A stretch of DNA of 64,000 nucleotides from Lenzites betulinus (taxonomy: Eukaryota > Basidiomycota > Agaricomycetes > Polyporales > Polyporaceae). Each line of letters begins with the position of its first letter. The first letter of the stretch is position 1. Where the stretch lies: assembly GCA_022264855.1 (NCBI GenBank), contig JABYQU010000014.1, forward strand, positions 1 through 64,000. The letters run 5' to 3'. Positions 11,637 through 23,260 of this stretch are shown here, piece by piece. Under the pieces are notes generated by a model that was given only the letters and a program-made list of their open reading frames with translations, did not search any database and was not told the DNA's origin. The position numbers and the translations under genes are program-made.

Positions 11637-11881
11637 CCGCTCACTTACCACCGTCTCGCGCCTCGGGTTTATATCTGATCACACACTGCATGTAGTACGA
11701 CATCTTCGCGTTTATCATCATTCATCCTACTCCCCCTGCAATACACTCCAGACACAAAGACAAGCAACAGACAACGGACTGTGACAGCTACGAACGTGCA
11801 CGATACGACAAACGAACGAGAGCGAGGACATGTGCAATTCCCCGCAGCACAACCGACCGGGTAAACCTGGCCGCCCTCCGC

Positions 11882-14028
11882 TTAAGCGGAGGTGGACACG
11901 CCCGCGGGGAGGGACGCAGCGAGCGACGACGGGGCCGAGAGCGAGAGGTCCGTGCTCAGGGAGTCGACAGCGACGGCGGGCTCTACGTACGGGCCCAGCA
12001 GGTCGTCGAACTTCTCGCGCGTGACGCGCACGGCGCGGGGGTCGACGAAACGCTTCTGGCCAGGGCGCAGGACCGCGGGCGCCGTGCCGTCGAGAAGCCC
12101 GAGCTGGCCGTCAGACCAGATGGGCTCGACGGGCTTGCTGTCCTCGAGCCCGACGCCGGCGTGACCGCCGAGCTTGCGCCAGTCCGAGGTGCGCTTGATG
12201 CCGAGCTCGGTGAACGTCTGGTCGACGGCGCGCGAGAGGCGCGCGATCTGCTCCGCGTTGTGGCCGGGCGTGACGGTGAACCGGAGGCGCTCCTCGCCGC
12301 GGGCGACGGTCGGGTAGTTGATGGCCTGGACGTAGACGTTGTGCTTCGCGAGGAGCTCGTCGGAGGCGAGGCGCGTGAGCGTCGGGTCGCCGACGAGGAC
12401 GGGGACAATGTGCGAGGGGCCGGGAATGACGGGGATGTCCAGGGACTCGAAGCGGGACTTGAGGTCGCGGACGTTGATCTGCTTAAGCTGACGGTCGCCG
12501 TTGAATTCCTTCTGGTACGAGATGCTCGCGCGGGCACCAGCCATGTTTGCCGGGGGAAGCGAGGTCGTGAAGATGAACCCAGACGCGTAGGACCGGATCA
12601 TGTCGACGAAGTCGTTCGAGCCAGCGATGTAACCTCCAACAGCGCCGTAAGCCTTGCCGAGTGTGCCTACAGGGTATTATGAGTGGGGGAGTTTATGCGC
12701 GGCCTGATGAAATACATACCACTGATGATATCAATGCGGTCCATGACGGAGCCTGGAATGGTGTTGGGGCTCTGGCCCGCCGCCTTGTGGGCCTCGTAAT
12801 CGAGATGCTCAGCGACACCAGCGCCGCGGGGTCCGTAGAGGCCGACGGCGTGCACTTCGTCGAGGAAGGTCAGCGCGCCGTACTGCTCCGCCAGGTCGCA
12901 GATCTCCTTGATGGGGCCAACGCTGCCGCACATCGAGTAGACGCTCTCGAAGGCGATGATCTTCGGAGTCTCCTTCGGGTACTGAGCAAGTTTCATTTCT
13001 AAGTCTTGCAAGTCGTTGTGTTTGAACAGGACGCGCTTGGCGGTGGAGTGGCGCATGCCCTGAATCATGGACGCGTGATTCATGGTGTCGGAGAAATAGA
13101 CACAGCCGGGGAGCTTGGTGCCCAAGGTCGCCAGCGTGGCATCGTTAGCGACGTAGCACGACGAAAAGACGAGCGCCGCCGGCTTGCGGTGGAGAGAAGC
13201 GAGTTCCTCCTCGAGAGCAAGATGCATTCCGGTATTTCCGGCGATGTTCCGGGTACCACCCGCACCGTGGCCGTACTGATCTAAAGTGCGACTGTGGAAC
13301 GGAAGAAGTCCACGTCAATCACTATGTATAGAAGCGGCCGAAACCAAAATTACGCACTGCATCGTCTCGAGAACCACGGGGTTGTTGCCCATCCCGAGGT
13401 AGTCGTTGGCGCACCAAACCTCGACCTCGTCTTGGATGTTCCCGGTGTGGGCGATGGGGAACTTGTTCGCAAGACGGTTGATGTTGTTGAAGTAGCGGTA
13501 AGACGCATCCTGGTGCTTCTTCTCGAGCTCGTCAGCGTAGAACTTCTCGTAGTCGAATCCGCCAGGGACGGCGCCCTTCGGCTTGGCCTCTGACGTGGAG
13601 GCGGCGTGGAAGGGGCAGCCAGCAGCGGAAGCGGCCTCGGGCTTCGGGGCAGCCTTCGCTGTCTTGGCCTTCTTTGCGTGAGCGAGGTCCTCGGCCATGC
13701 GAGCGGCGGCGAGGGCCTTCGAAGCGTGGGGGCACTTCTGCGCATCGGCGGGGGAGGGCTTGTTGATGCCCTGGTGCTCGGGGATCTTCGCGAACTCAGC
13801 AGAGCCGGCGAGGCTCGCGTAGCCGGCGACCATCTGGTTCGAGCGGATGTGGAGGGCAGGCCCCATGACAGGGCATTTCGTGGCCTTGACGGTGAGCTTG
13901 GAGACGGCCGGGAAGCGGGGCGACGCCGAGGTGCAGAGGGTGCGCAGGGTGGAGGTCTTGGTGCGGCCGAGGTAGGGGCAGGTGGCCTTGAACTTTGCGA
14001 GGTTGGCGAGCTTGTCCATGGCGAGCAA
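11882..14028 (-). CDS. HEM1: 5-aminolevulinate synthase, mitochondrial
   Basis: PLP enzyme that condenses glycine with succinyl-CoA in the mitochondrial matrix, the first step of haem synthesis. Three exons: 14028-13358, 13291-12720 and 12666-11882. The ATG at 14019 ([10 protein letters not shown]) is three codons inside the first one and either may be used. The presequence carries four Cys-Pro haem-regulatory-type motifs (TCPYLG, KCPVMG, KCPHAS, GCPFHA; Cys 14, 49, 96 and 135 from 14019). The core shows [43 protein letters not shown] and the PLP-lysine motif [12 protein letters not shown], which spans the last intron. The C-terminal domain contains [19 protein letters not shown]. Length and order match fungal ALAS. 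Haem feedback on import is inferred from the CP motifs. Confidence 0.96.
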
Positions 14029-14267
14029 GCGGCGGGGGGAGGGGATGAAGGAAAGGGGGAAGAGGTGAAGTGAGCAGAGGATGGATACGCCTGCCTCTTA
14101 TGGGCATGGCCCCTCGCAGGCCTCCGCTCTGGCCCGGATAATTCGTGGGCGGTGATTGGTTCTCGAGGCGCTCACACCGACTCTCACCGCTCTCTCGCCC
14201 GACGCCCGGCTACGTGCGCCCCCGGGAATACTCCCATGACCATACACAACGTCCTAACTATATGTCC

Positions 14268-16236
14268 TCACTCGGACTCAAGCACACTCAGGCAGCTCTC
14301 TACTACGTCCATCGCATGCCCCACCTCTCCCGCACCGATGTTCAGACTCGGCACCAGTCGCACAGCGTCTGCCCCCGCCGTCAGCAATAGCACACCTCGC
14401 TCCCGCGCAAGCTCCACCACTCGCCCGGGGTGCGCGCTGTTCTTGAACCCAAGCCCCCGAATCAACCCCCTTCCCCGCACCCGCTCCTCCAGAACCTCCG
14501 GGAACCACGTCGTGAGCAGCGCGAGGCGCGCCTCGAGGTAGTCACTTGTCTCCTCGATGCTCGCCACGAACGCCCTGTCCGACAGGCGCGACAGGACATG
14601 GTAGCCCAGCGCGCAGGCCAGAGGCGAGCCACCAAATGTGGTGCCGTGTGTGCCTGTCCAATCCCACCGTCGTGTATTAGCTTCAGCATGCTATGTACTC
14701 CGCTGTGAATTTACTCACCGGCGGTCATGACTTCTGCAATCTCGTCCCGCAGGAGCACCGCTCCGATTGGATACCCATTTGCGAGCGGCTTCGCAGTAGT
14801 CACAATGTCCGGGTGTGCATCTGCTGGGACACTCGAATGTGCCCACAATTTGCCCGTTCGGTACAGACCGCACTGTTGGTACACATCGTGTTTCAGTCAG
14901 CCCAGCGTTCCCAGCTGCTCTATGCCGCCCGGGTGACAGCATCCCTCCTGCCAGCAGGAGGAATGAAGCCGGTGCGAACGTGTCCAACTCACCTGGATTT
15001 CATCATATATCAATACTGCGCCGACCTCGTCGCACCGCTTGCGGAGCGCGCGTAGCCATTCCACCTCTGCGACGTTGATGCCACCCTCGCCCTGGATAGG
15101 CTCTACGATGACTGCGCACGTCTTCTCTCCCACCAGGCCCCCCAGGGCCGCGGTGTCGTTCAGCTGGCCGACCCGGACGCCAGGGATCAGGGGCGTGAAC
15201 GGTTTCTGGTACTTGGGGTTCGTGGTGACGCTGAGCGCGCCCATAGATCGCCCGTGGAAGCCGCGCTCGAAGCACACGATCTCGACCTTGTCGCACGCTG
15301 GGTCGTCCCACGTCTTCCCGGTGGCCCGCGCCCAGCGCTCCTTGCCCACCTTGCGCGCGACCTTGAGCGCGCCCTCGTTCGCCTCCGTGCCCGAGTTCGA
15401 GAAGAACACCTTTGCGCCGCTCGTGCCGTCCGTCACCGGGCGCGCGCTGCCGGGCGCCCACCCGAGCCCGCCCTCGGCCTGCGTCAGCTGGATGAGCAGC
15501 TCCGCGAGCTTCCCCGCGTGTTCGTGGTGGTAGACATTGCTCGTGTGCAGAAGCGTCGCCGCCGTCGTGCGCATGACCTACGCACAATTGAGCAATAGAA
15601 GTCAGCACCAATCGCCGGCCGGCCATTCGACAGATGCGAGACGGGGAATGCGCGAGATCGCAGGGAAGGGTGGGGAACGGCCCCGCGGACGGGTGCGCTC
15701 GCATCAGCATGCTTGGCACAGCACGCCGTGCGCCGTTGCAGATCGTGCTTCCCGCACCGACGCCGGGGGCGTGGAAGCGTGTGCTATATGCATTAAAACC
15801 TGGCTGACTCACCTCCACGACGCCCTCGTCCCCGTGGCCGAGCGCATTAACTGCGATGCCTGCGCTAAAATCCAAGTACTGCCGTCCTTGTACGTCCCAG
15901 ATGTACGCGCCCTTGCCCTTGGCCATGACGATCGGCGGCCGGGCGTACACGGGCAGGATGTACGCGTTCGAGCGGTCGAGGACCTCCTTCACTTGTGGCG
16001 TGATCGACGCTGCGTCCTCGGGGTGCGAGACCGCCGTATAGCGTGTACTGGGTGCACTGGGCAGCGACAAGCCGCTCCGTGAAGAAGGCTAGGGTAGTAA
16101 AATCGATTGACATGGTGAGATTCAGCTCACGCTTCGAGGTGGATACTCTTACCTCACTTCCCATGCATCGCACCCCCAGACCGTGTTTGGTCGGCCGAAC
16201 GAGCGTCCGCCGGGCTTGACGAGCGACTGCGCGCAT
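14268..16236 (-). CDS. ARG8: Acetylornithine aminotransferase, mitochondrial
   Basis: Class III PLP aminotransferase of arginine biosynthesis (N-acetylglutamate semialdehyde to N-acetylornithine). I start it at 16236: MRAVARQARRTLVRPTK is an ideal matrix presequence, and an intron after GSE joins in frame to PSSRSGLSLPSAPSTRYTA. Further exons give YLDFSAGIAVNALGHG, NSGTEANEGALKVARK, FHGRSMGALSVTTNPKYQ, IVEPIQGEGGI, LIYDEIQ|CGLYRTG, the PLP lysine in TTAKPLANGYPIGA, and GTHGTTFGGSPLAC. The order is canonical for ArgD/Arg8. A twin GATA palindrome lies about 190 bases upstream. It lies in tandem downstream of HEM1 on the same strand but is not co-transcribed as far as can be seen. Confidence 0.94.
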
Positions 16237-16631
16237 CTTTTTTACTGAATAGTCTGTGTTGGGGTCGCCTAGGACAAGGACGCCTGTGAGGTGGCACTGG
16301 ATGCAGGAAGAGCAGAGCACGGTGGACGGTCCGCAAGATTGGAAAGAGTCATGGCTGCAGTGAAGTGGCTGGAAGAATTGCTTTCTTCCGGCGCCAAGGC
16401 CCTGACCGCCGGTGGTCGCGCCGATCTTATCTGATAAGATGTGCCAAACTTGGTTGCTTTAGCGTTTACATGAACGTGCATACGGATTCTGCGGACAAGC
16501 GGCAACGTGTTTACATACTTCGAGCACAGAAGGAGATACATATCGATATCTGCAAACACAGATGAACGCCCGACTTATCGTACAAGATAGCATGAACGAG
16601 ACAAAGACAACAGCAGCAAACGCCATTCAAC
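16237..16631. other. Intergenic: ARG8 promoter and CWC21 3' end
   Basis: No coding exon is seen. The stretch holds the ARG8 promoter, including a GATA palindrome, and the 3' region of CWC21. Confidence 0.5.
16424..16440. promoter_or_regulatory. Twin inverted GATA sites
   Basis: ATCTTATC-T-GATAAGAT is a perfect 8 bp palindrome around one base. It presents one GATAAG site on each strand, about 190 bases 5' of the ARG8 start. GATA factors of the AreA/Nit2 type govern nitrogen genes in fungi, so a role in arginine or nitrogen control is plausible but inferred. Confidence 0.45.
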
Positions 16632-18012
16632 CTAATCCCTGCTCCGGCTTGACCCAGAACTGACGGACATGGAAGAGTCACTCGAAGCAGACGATGCACG
16701 GCGACGAGCGCCGCGCTCTCCAGCAGGCGGCGGCGAGGGTGAACGCGTCACCGACCTCCCGCGTCCGACCGGCGACCTCGATCGCGACGGGGACCGCGAA
16801 GGCGAGCGACGACGTGGCGACGGGCGATCCCTACCATAGCGGGGCGGGGGAGTCCTAGACCTAGAACGCTCGTCCCGGCGGCCCAGATTTGCATGTCGAG
16901 GCGGCTGAGGACGAGGGGAGATTGGCGGACCACGGTCACCCCTCGACGGCGGCTCGACAGAACCCGAACGACGGTAACGCGGGGGAGGGGACCGCATCGG
17001 AGAGCGGGACTCAAACCGGCGCCTCGTGCGCGCAGGAGGAGAAGAGGGCGAGCGAGACGCAGCCCGGCGTCGAGGGGGCGAGGGCGAGCGAGACGAAGGA
17101 CGACGGCGGGGAGGTGGGGAAGGAGAGCGGGGCCTCCTTGGAGGGGGGCTACGATCATCTGGCGAGTAGTCACGACGGCGGACAGGACTCCTGCTCCTGC
17201 TGCGGCGGTCGCGATAATCCCGACCAGTGCCACGGTCGCGGTCTCGGGACGGAGGGAGCGGAGGGGGCGGCATTTTGTCTTTGCGCTTTGCATCCTCCTC
17301 CCTCTCCTTTCGCCGCCTGTCCTCCTCGCGCCTACGAAGGCGCTCCTTTTCTTTGCGGTCGGCCTCCCACTTGTCTTTTTGCGCTTGCATCTTTGCACGT
17401 TCCTCGTCCCGCTGACGGTCTCTTTCCTCGCGCTCTGCGAGCCTACGGATCCGCTGTTCCTCCTGCTTCTCCCTGTCGAACGCGTCCCCCTCGTGGTAAT
17501 CGCTCCTGGTGCCGAACGCCCTCGCCATCTTGCTGAGCTCCTCCTTTTTCGCGGCCGCAATACCGTGGGTATCTGAGGGCTTCAGGCTTTTGGCGTTTTG
17601 AGAGAAGGACGCATCCTCCGCAAGCAGTTTCACGCGCAATTCGCTCACTTGCTCTTCGATCTTCTCCTCGTCCACCCTGTGGGCGTATTGTCAATCAACA
17701 GCACAATGAACGCCTCATCAAGGAGAACGTACCCGTCATCTTCCAACTGAATCTGCAGCTCCAAGCACTTCACTTCGACCTTGCGCTTCCTCTCGTGCTC
17801 CAGAATTTCCGCGTCCGGCTCTCTGTGTTTGGGAGGTGCCACGTCCCATGCGCCAGCGCGATCTTGCACGCTGGAGTGTGACCGAATGGCAGACAGGTTT
17901 CGAACGACATAGCCGTTTGTACCACTAGAAGCTGGTCAGCACAAGTATTTAGCGTGTGTATCTTGCGTACGAACCTGCCACGCGGTGTCGTAAGACCAAT
18001 ACCGTTGTACAT
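16632..18012 (-). CDS. CWC21: Cwc21/SRRM2-type spliceosome protein with RS tail
   Basis: The N-terminus is diagnostic: MYNGIGLTTPRG|SGTNGYVVRNLS, spliced over a short intron whose acceptor is CTTCTAG. It matches the conserved start of Cwc21 and SRm300, which contact Prp8/Snu114 near the 5' exon. Then comes the cwf21 region (HKREPDAEILEHERKRKVEV-type helix, QLEDDG|VDEEKIEEQVSELR). After this is a Glu/Arg-rich coiled region (QDEERAKMQAQKDKWEADRK) and a long Arg-Ser/Pro-rich tail, so it is closer to the metazoan SRRM2 form than to the short yeast protein. Start 18012, stop 16632. The antisense frames over the RS region are repeat artefacts. Confidence 0.9.
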
Positions 18013-18327
18013 GCTGCAGACAGTTGGAGGAACTGGACGAGGTTGCTCAACACCACAGGAGCGCTCGTCCTCGGCCGCGTCGGCAACTTCCGTGGCCCTG
18101 GCGTTTATGGAGCGGAAAGCCGGCCCGATACCCGGCCCGTTATACCAAACGCCAGGTCTTCGCCGTCGCAATGCTGTTTGTGAAGTTCCGAGTTTGTGTG
18201 GGCACTATGGTACTAAGCGAAACTGTTTGATGCAAACCATGAAGGAGCCAGAAGCCATGATACATCTAATATTTGTCCGCTATCACTCTAACCTCCTTAA
18301 GCCAATATTCGTATGATACGGCGTAGA
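18013..18327. other. Intergenic between CWC21 and FMN1
   Basis: I see no gene. It should contain the CWC21 promoter and the FMN1 3' end. Confidence 0.45.
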
Positions 18328-19071
18328 TCACAATCTAGGGTGGTTACTGCTTGAGTCGAAGAATGGGTCCGACTGATATTCTTCGTACGCCGCTCGAGCT
18401 AGTGAGTTGATGGCCACCCGTTTATCGGTCTCTATGTCGTCAATCAACCCCTCTGAAAAGCGTGACATGAGCAATCTAAAGCGTATGCGGTGCGTAAAAA
18501 CACCTACCTCTGGATGTGTAATCCAGCTCCGGGCGAATGTAGCCAAGTACAATCGCTCGCATCTCGTGGCCGTAAAAGTCGGATTTGAAGTCGTGCAGGA
18601 TATGGATTTCCTAACAGGGGGGTTAGGATCTGCTTCCGGACGTCTATCTGAACTGAAACTTACTGCAGTCATTCTCTCGTTCTTGTAGAACGGGTTCCAG
18701 CCGAGGCTCATGACCATCGGCAGCACTTGCCCTTCCTCCTCAGACAGTATTGTCTTGCCGTCCTTCTCTCTTGACACCTGCGCGTATCCGTAGTAGACTC
18801 CGCTTTCTGTAACGGAGCTCATGGGCAGGATCGACTCGTCCGGGAGATTAGCTGCGACAAGATGAGTGGGTGCATGGATCGCAAGCGCAAGAAACTACAC
18901 ACCTGTTGGACATCCTAGGTCCTTTCCCCCTCGTCCAAAACCTCGTTGTACCGCGCCGGAGAGGTGGATCGGGAAGGGTTTCTCAGGGACCTCCGGCCCC
19001 ACAACTTGGGGGCGAGATGCGCGGAAGGACTCCGTGCGCAAGGGCGCGGCTGCTCTCTCTTCGAGGCCCAT
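18328..19071 (-). CDS. FMN1: Riboflavin kinase
   Basis: Converts riboflavin plus ATP to FMN. Four exons were read. The first starts at 19071 ([17 protein letters not shown]) and gives [20 protein letters not shown], then [14 protein letters not shown], the nucleotide and flavin-binding loop of this family. The next gives [10 protein letters not shown] and [18 protein letters not shown]. An intron joins to [20 protein letters not shown] and [14 protein letters not shown], and the last to [20 protein letters not shown]. The length of about 200 residues is normal for a monofunctional eukaryotic riboflavin kinase. It is divergent from TAF8, with 175 bases between the starts. Confidence 0.94.
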
Positions 19072-19246
19072 GTCGGTCGTCTAGATATATAACTTAGGGG
19101 TGGAGATACAGCGTGTGTGGGATGCTACAGGTCGGACGGGTATCGCGAGGCTATATGGTAGGCGGAGGGGAGCGAGATGACTAGTGCGAGTGAAACTGTA
19201 GTGTAAGCAGACGTCGCTGCCGAACTTACCGGAACCCGAGCTCGCG

Positions 19247-20311
19247 ATGGCTCAGACGCTCGCGCGCGACTTGCCTCCCGCCACCATGGCCCACCACTAC
19301 CCGCCACACACCCAGAACCAGGCCGCCTACCCGCCATACCCTCCTGCTGCCGCCTACGGATACTCTGCGCCTGGGTACTATCCAGGGTACCCGCCGCGCC
19401 CCGGCGCTGGGTACACGTTCGACCCCGCTGCGGGCACCTCTGGCCAATGGCAGGTGGGACCACATTCCGCCCCAGAGCTCCCGGGCGTATCTCCGCAACT
19501 CGCTTCCCACGCGATGCAGCGACTGTTGTCATCGGAGCTTCGGGATGCCGGATTTGACTCTGCTGAGGCAAGCGCGATGAGAAGGCTTGAACGCGAGGTG
19601 GCTGAATGTACGTCTATGGTATTGCAGCTGAACCTGCGGTGATAGACTGAACGCGCGTTATTAGTCGTGCAAGAGCTTTATGAACGCGCGCATGAGTATG
19701 CTAACCTCGCCCAACGCGCAAATCCCATAGCGAATGATCTCCTCGCTGCATCGGATGACTATGGGCTCGAATCGAGCGCGATACTCCATTTGACCAAGAA
19801 GTCCCGCAAGCAGAAGAAGGGTGCGTTGTTCCATATATAATAAGCGCACATCATCGCTTACAGCAGTCCTCTGCGGCATTCTAGAGGAATCGCATACCCA
19901 GGTGGAACTAATGGCTCCTCCATCTCGTTCGCCGTCTCCAGAACTTCTCAGCTCCGACGACGAGAATGCCCCTCCTGCTGTTCCCATGACATTGAGGCCC
20001 CTTCCGCATTATGTGCCGCCACTACCTCCGAAGCACACATATCTCCGCACACCGGTGAGCACAATGCGTTTCTCATGTGATGTTAGATCTCGAACGCTAA
20101 ACACTGTTCAATTCCGTAGATATCCCCTGCGAAGAAAGCGGCTCTTCCTTCACTAGAGAAGAAGCTACAAAACGCCGCGCTAGTCCAGGATTCTCTCAAG
20201 AATCTATTGTTAGCCACCGAGGATAATACTCAGGAGGATGCAGAATTACTCGGCGCAACCGTTAATTGGGAGTCGACAACGCATCCCCGCAAGAGGTGGA
20301 GGTTGTCGTAA
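19247..20311 (+). CDS. TAF8: TFIID subunit TAF8
   Basis: Histone-fold subunit of TFIID that pairs with TAF10. It starts at 19247 (MAQTLARDLPPATMAHH). A Pro/Tyr-rich N-terminus precedes the histone fold (ASHAMQRLLSSELRDAGFDS, then LEREVAEF|VQELYERAHEYAN after a 54 base intron). The C-terminal TAF8 signature LPHYVPPLPPKHTYLRTP is clear, and a further intron joins it to ISPAKKAALPSLEKKLQNA. It ends KRWRLS at 20311. The N-terminal tyrosine/proline stretch is not part of the conserved domain. Confidence 0.9.
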
Positions 20312-20393
20312 ACCGCGCGACTCTCATGTTTGTATTTTAGGATCTGTTGCTGTCGTTATGATATGCTGTGTCTGTACAGAGTGCTAATACGGA

Positions 20394-23095
20394 TCACGAT
20401 TGCATGTCATGATCAGGGGTGGGGAGGGAAGGGCGGGAGGACCTATTCGCTGCCCTGGCAGGCTGTCGCCTTGTTGGAGCCACCGCGGGAGAAGTGCCTG
20501 CTGTCTTGCGCGGACGTGACGGCGTTTGCGGCACCTCAGATCCGCTCTCCGGCGGGTGCATCTCCGTGCTTTGTGCGGTAGTAGAGGCAGCGGGTTTCGA
20601 CGTACCCCCGTTTTTACCTTCGTTCGTGAGGTCTGTCGACTCTTCACCAGGTTTGGCTTCCGAAACCGCCGTAGAATCATTTGGTGTCGCTCCCCCGCGT
20701 CCACGCCCACGCCCGCGACCACGACCTCGACCTCGACCCCTTGGCCTCCCCCTCCCGCGACCGCGCCCCCTAGAAGGAAGGGGTTCGGCGGGACTGCTTT
20801 CGTCCACATTGGATGATTCCTCTTGCTCGAGGGGTTCAGGAATAACCGCTGGGGCCATCGATACGTCTGGTGAGGGGGAAGCCGCGACTTCACTGGATAT
20901 ACCGGTAGGGGGATCTGCCGCCGGCACATCCGAGGTAAGGAGAGACGTGGAGGTCCCGCCAACGATATTATTCTGATTTGAGGCGTCTGGGGGTGGCGTA
21001 CTGCGGGAAGGACTTTGAGTACGCCTTTTCTTGTTCTGCTGTGGCGTCATGTCGTCCCCCGTTTCTGCACGGCGTCTTTTTTGCGTGGCATCTGCAGATG
21101 GGTCTTCGGAAGGAGGGGTTGCTTGCACAATTGAGGATTCGCCAGACAGTGAGGTATCAGTCGACCGTTCAACTCGTGTAGGTTCCACATCTTCCATAGT
21201 CGCTTGCGGCTTCTTCCTTCGTGGTCGTGGTTTAGGTCTCGCTATGGTTTCCGGGGCGGGTGTACTGCTGCCTGATGGGGAGATATATGATTCAGGGTGG
21301 AGGATGAGGAATTGTGACTGCCCGATGTCCATAGACGTCGACTGCTGAGCGGGTGTAGAGCGGCTGGAAGGCTGCCTCGTACGGGCACGCGACGGTGCTT
21401 TGGATGTACTCTGCGAGGGTACTTCGTGAATCCATTGCGTGTCTATGGGCGCCGGAACAGCGGCCTTGCTTGGCTTCTTGGGCTTCGTCAAGATACCATA
21501 CCGGATCCGACACTTAGGGGGATACCCATACGTCAACGAAGCACTCTTGGCGAATTACTGGGAAGGCCTCACCATGTTGTCCGTGCGGCCGATGTTCAAC
21601 ACCTTACTGACTTCTTTCCATTTTCCCAGTCCTACTTCCTCGACGGCCTTCAGAAGCGCGGCGTCCTGGTCTTCTGTCCACTTGCCCTTCGCTACTGATG
21701 GGCTCAAGTACTCTTGGTATCTGTCCCGACACTGCTCGTTATTGCGGCCCTCCACGAAAGGTGCCACGTCGACCCAGGCGTGCCCGAATACCGCGACCGC
21801 CTGTTTTAGCCTTTCGTCTTCGTCTGGTGTCCACGGGCCTCTCTTGAGTGTCGGGTCGAGGGTGCGCAAGTATCGGCTTTGGCATTGAGAAGCCGTCGCG
21901 TCTTCGGAGACATATCGTGCAACTATACAAGGGTGAGTATATGCGCCACGGAATGCAGCAGAAAATGCTTTACCAAGAGCCCAGCAGTCAGTGCCGTAGA
22001 TGTTGACACCATCGAGAAGCCGTTTATCCGTATCCGGTGTCCACGAATGCGTCCTCCTCATGATTGCGTGGCGCATACAGTCTACTGGTGTCCGCCCGGT
22101 CTACGCCAGTCCATCAGCATGCGAGACATAAACGAAAGGGAATCAACCTGTACCCCTAGCTCTTCAGCGATCTTGACCCAGTCAATCTCGCCCTCGCGTG
22201 CGTCGCCGCCGACGAGCTCTCTGACCTTGGCGATTTCTGCCTGCGTCCATTGAGCGTCACTGTATTGTGGATGGCGGTCGCCCAACCAGCGGATCTCACA
22301 TTCTCTAGCTGTTCGTTGGACGGATGCGCTGGCGGACGAGACCTTCGGTTGCTGTAAGCAAACCGACTACAGGATAGAAGTCGTGAAGTGGTACCTACTT
22401 TCTGGGCGACACGCTCCCAGTCTATACCGTGCTTGTTTGTGTTTATGAACACTGCTGGCGGGTCGTTTAGACCAGTGAATGATGGGAGACCCCTGCGACA
22501 TTGTGTGAGACTATTGTTCCGTCATCGGGGTGCCGTAGTGCTTACTGGGCTTGGCTTTGCAAGGCATACAAGCGGTAGTTTTCGGAGCGCACGGCATCCG
22601 CTAGAGCTTCCAATTCTGCGGCTTTCACTATAGGGCGGTGAATATTCAGAAGCATTTGCGAGGTGAAGTTCACAAACTTGGATGGACTACTGTGAAATCT
22701 TCGTAGCACTGCTTCCTGAGGGCTTCATGATAGAAAGGAGACGTCTGTATCTTTGTCAGAATGAGGTACCGGTTACGGAAGTATTTACTTACCTCGCTAA
22801 TAAGGTCACTGAGTGGGATAATACTCTTAGGCCTGGCCGCACCGGGGATGCTCACGCTTCCGCCCGCGTTGGCGTAGTCGTCTTCCTCATTGTCAGACAC
22901 CTCCGCGGCAGTCTACTTTACTAGTAAGCACGGGGATCTGGATGTATATGACGCACTTACAAGCAACTTGTCCAGGTGCTCCAGCTCCGCTTCGAGGCGC
23001 TCCGTGTAGACCTTGAGGGCATACTGGTGCTCCTTGTTAGCTTGTACAGTGGGTTGCACGAGTGCTTTCGCGCTAGTAGACGTGCCGGCCTGCAT
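20394..23095 (-). CDS. SNAPC4-like multi-Myb DNA-binding protein
   Basis: Many-exon Myb protein. Repeats in order: HGIDWERVAQK (half repeat), QWTQAEIAKVRELV followed by IDWVKIAEELG, HSWTPDTDKRLLDGVNIYGT, GPWTPDEDERLKQAVAVFG with NNEQCRDRYQEYL, and GKWTEDQDAALLKAVEEVG. The pre-Myb helical region (SPFYHEALRKQCYEDFTVV, KAAELEALADAVRSENY) and the order of repeats resemble SNAPC4, the DNA-binding subunit of the snRNA-activating complex. The C-terminal ~370 residues are disordered with an Arg-Gly run (about 20690-20770) containing an AT-hook-like GRPRGRGRG. I start at 23095 (MQAGTSTSAKAL); an upstream exon beginning at 23262 is possible. It could also be a Bas1-like Myb regulator. Confidence 0.75.
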
Positions 23096-23260
23096 CCCTT
23101 ACTGCATAGGCAGCTTCCCGATGTTCTCTGATGCGCCGATACCTGTGAGCGATGCGATAGTCAAGTTCGTGTGATCAACTGCAGAGGAAGGCGGTAGACG
23201 CCCAAAAGTTCCTGCATGACACGCGCGGCTACCGCAAGTCTCTTCTCCACCACATCCGCC

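Noticed and set aside
12161..12682. 173-residue + frame opposite HEM1
   Set aside because: Shadow of the ALAS third exon; no family similarity.
15003..16070. A 355-residue frame read straight through the ARG8 first introns
   Set aside because: Reading through introns changes frame into Arg-rich sequence; splicing restores the aminotransferase. Its apparent start is a TTG and not an ATG.
16748..17576. Several long overlapping frames across the CWC21 RS region
   Set aside because: The Arg/Ser codon repeats keep all frames open; only the RS frame continues the cwf21 domain.
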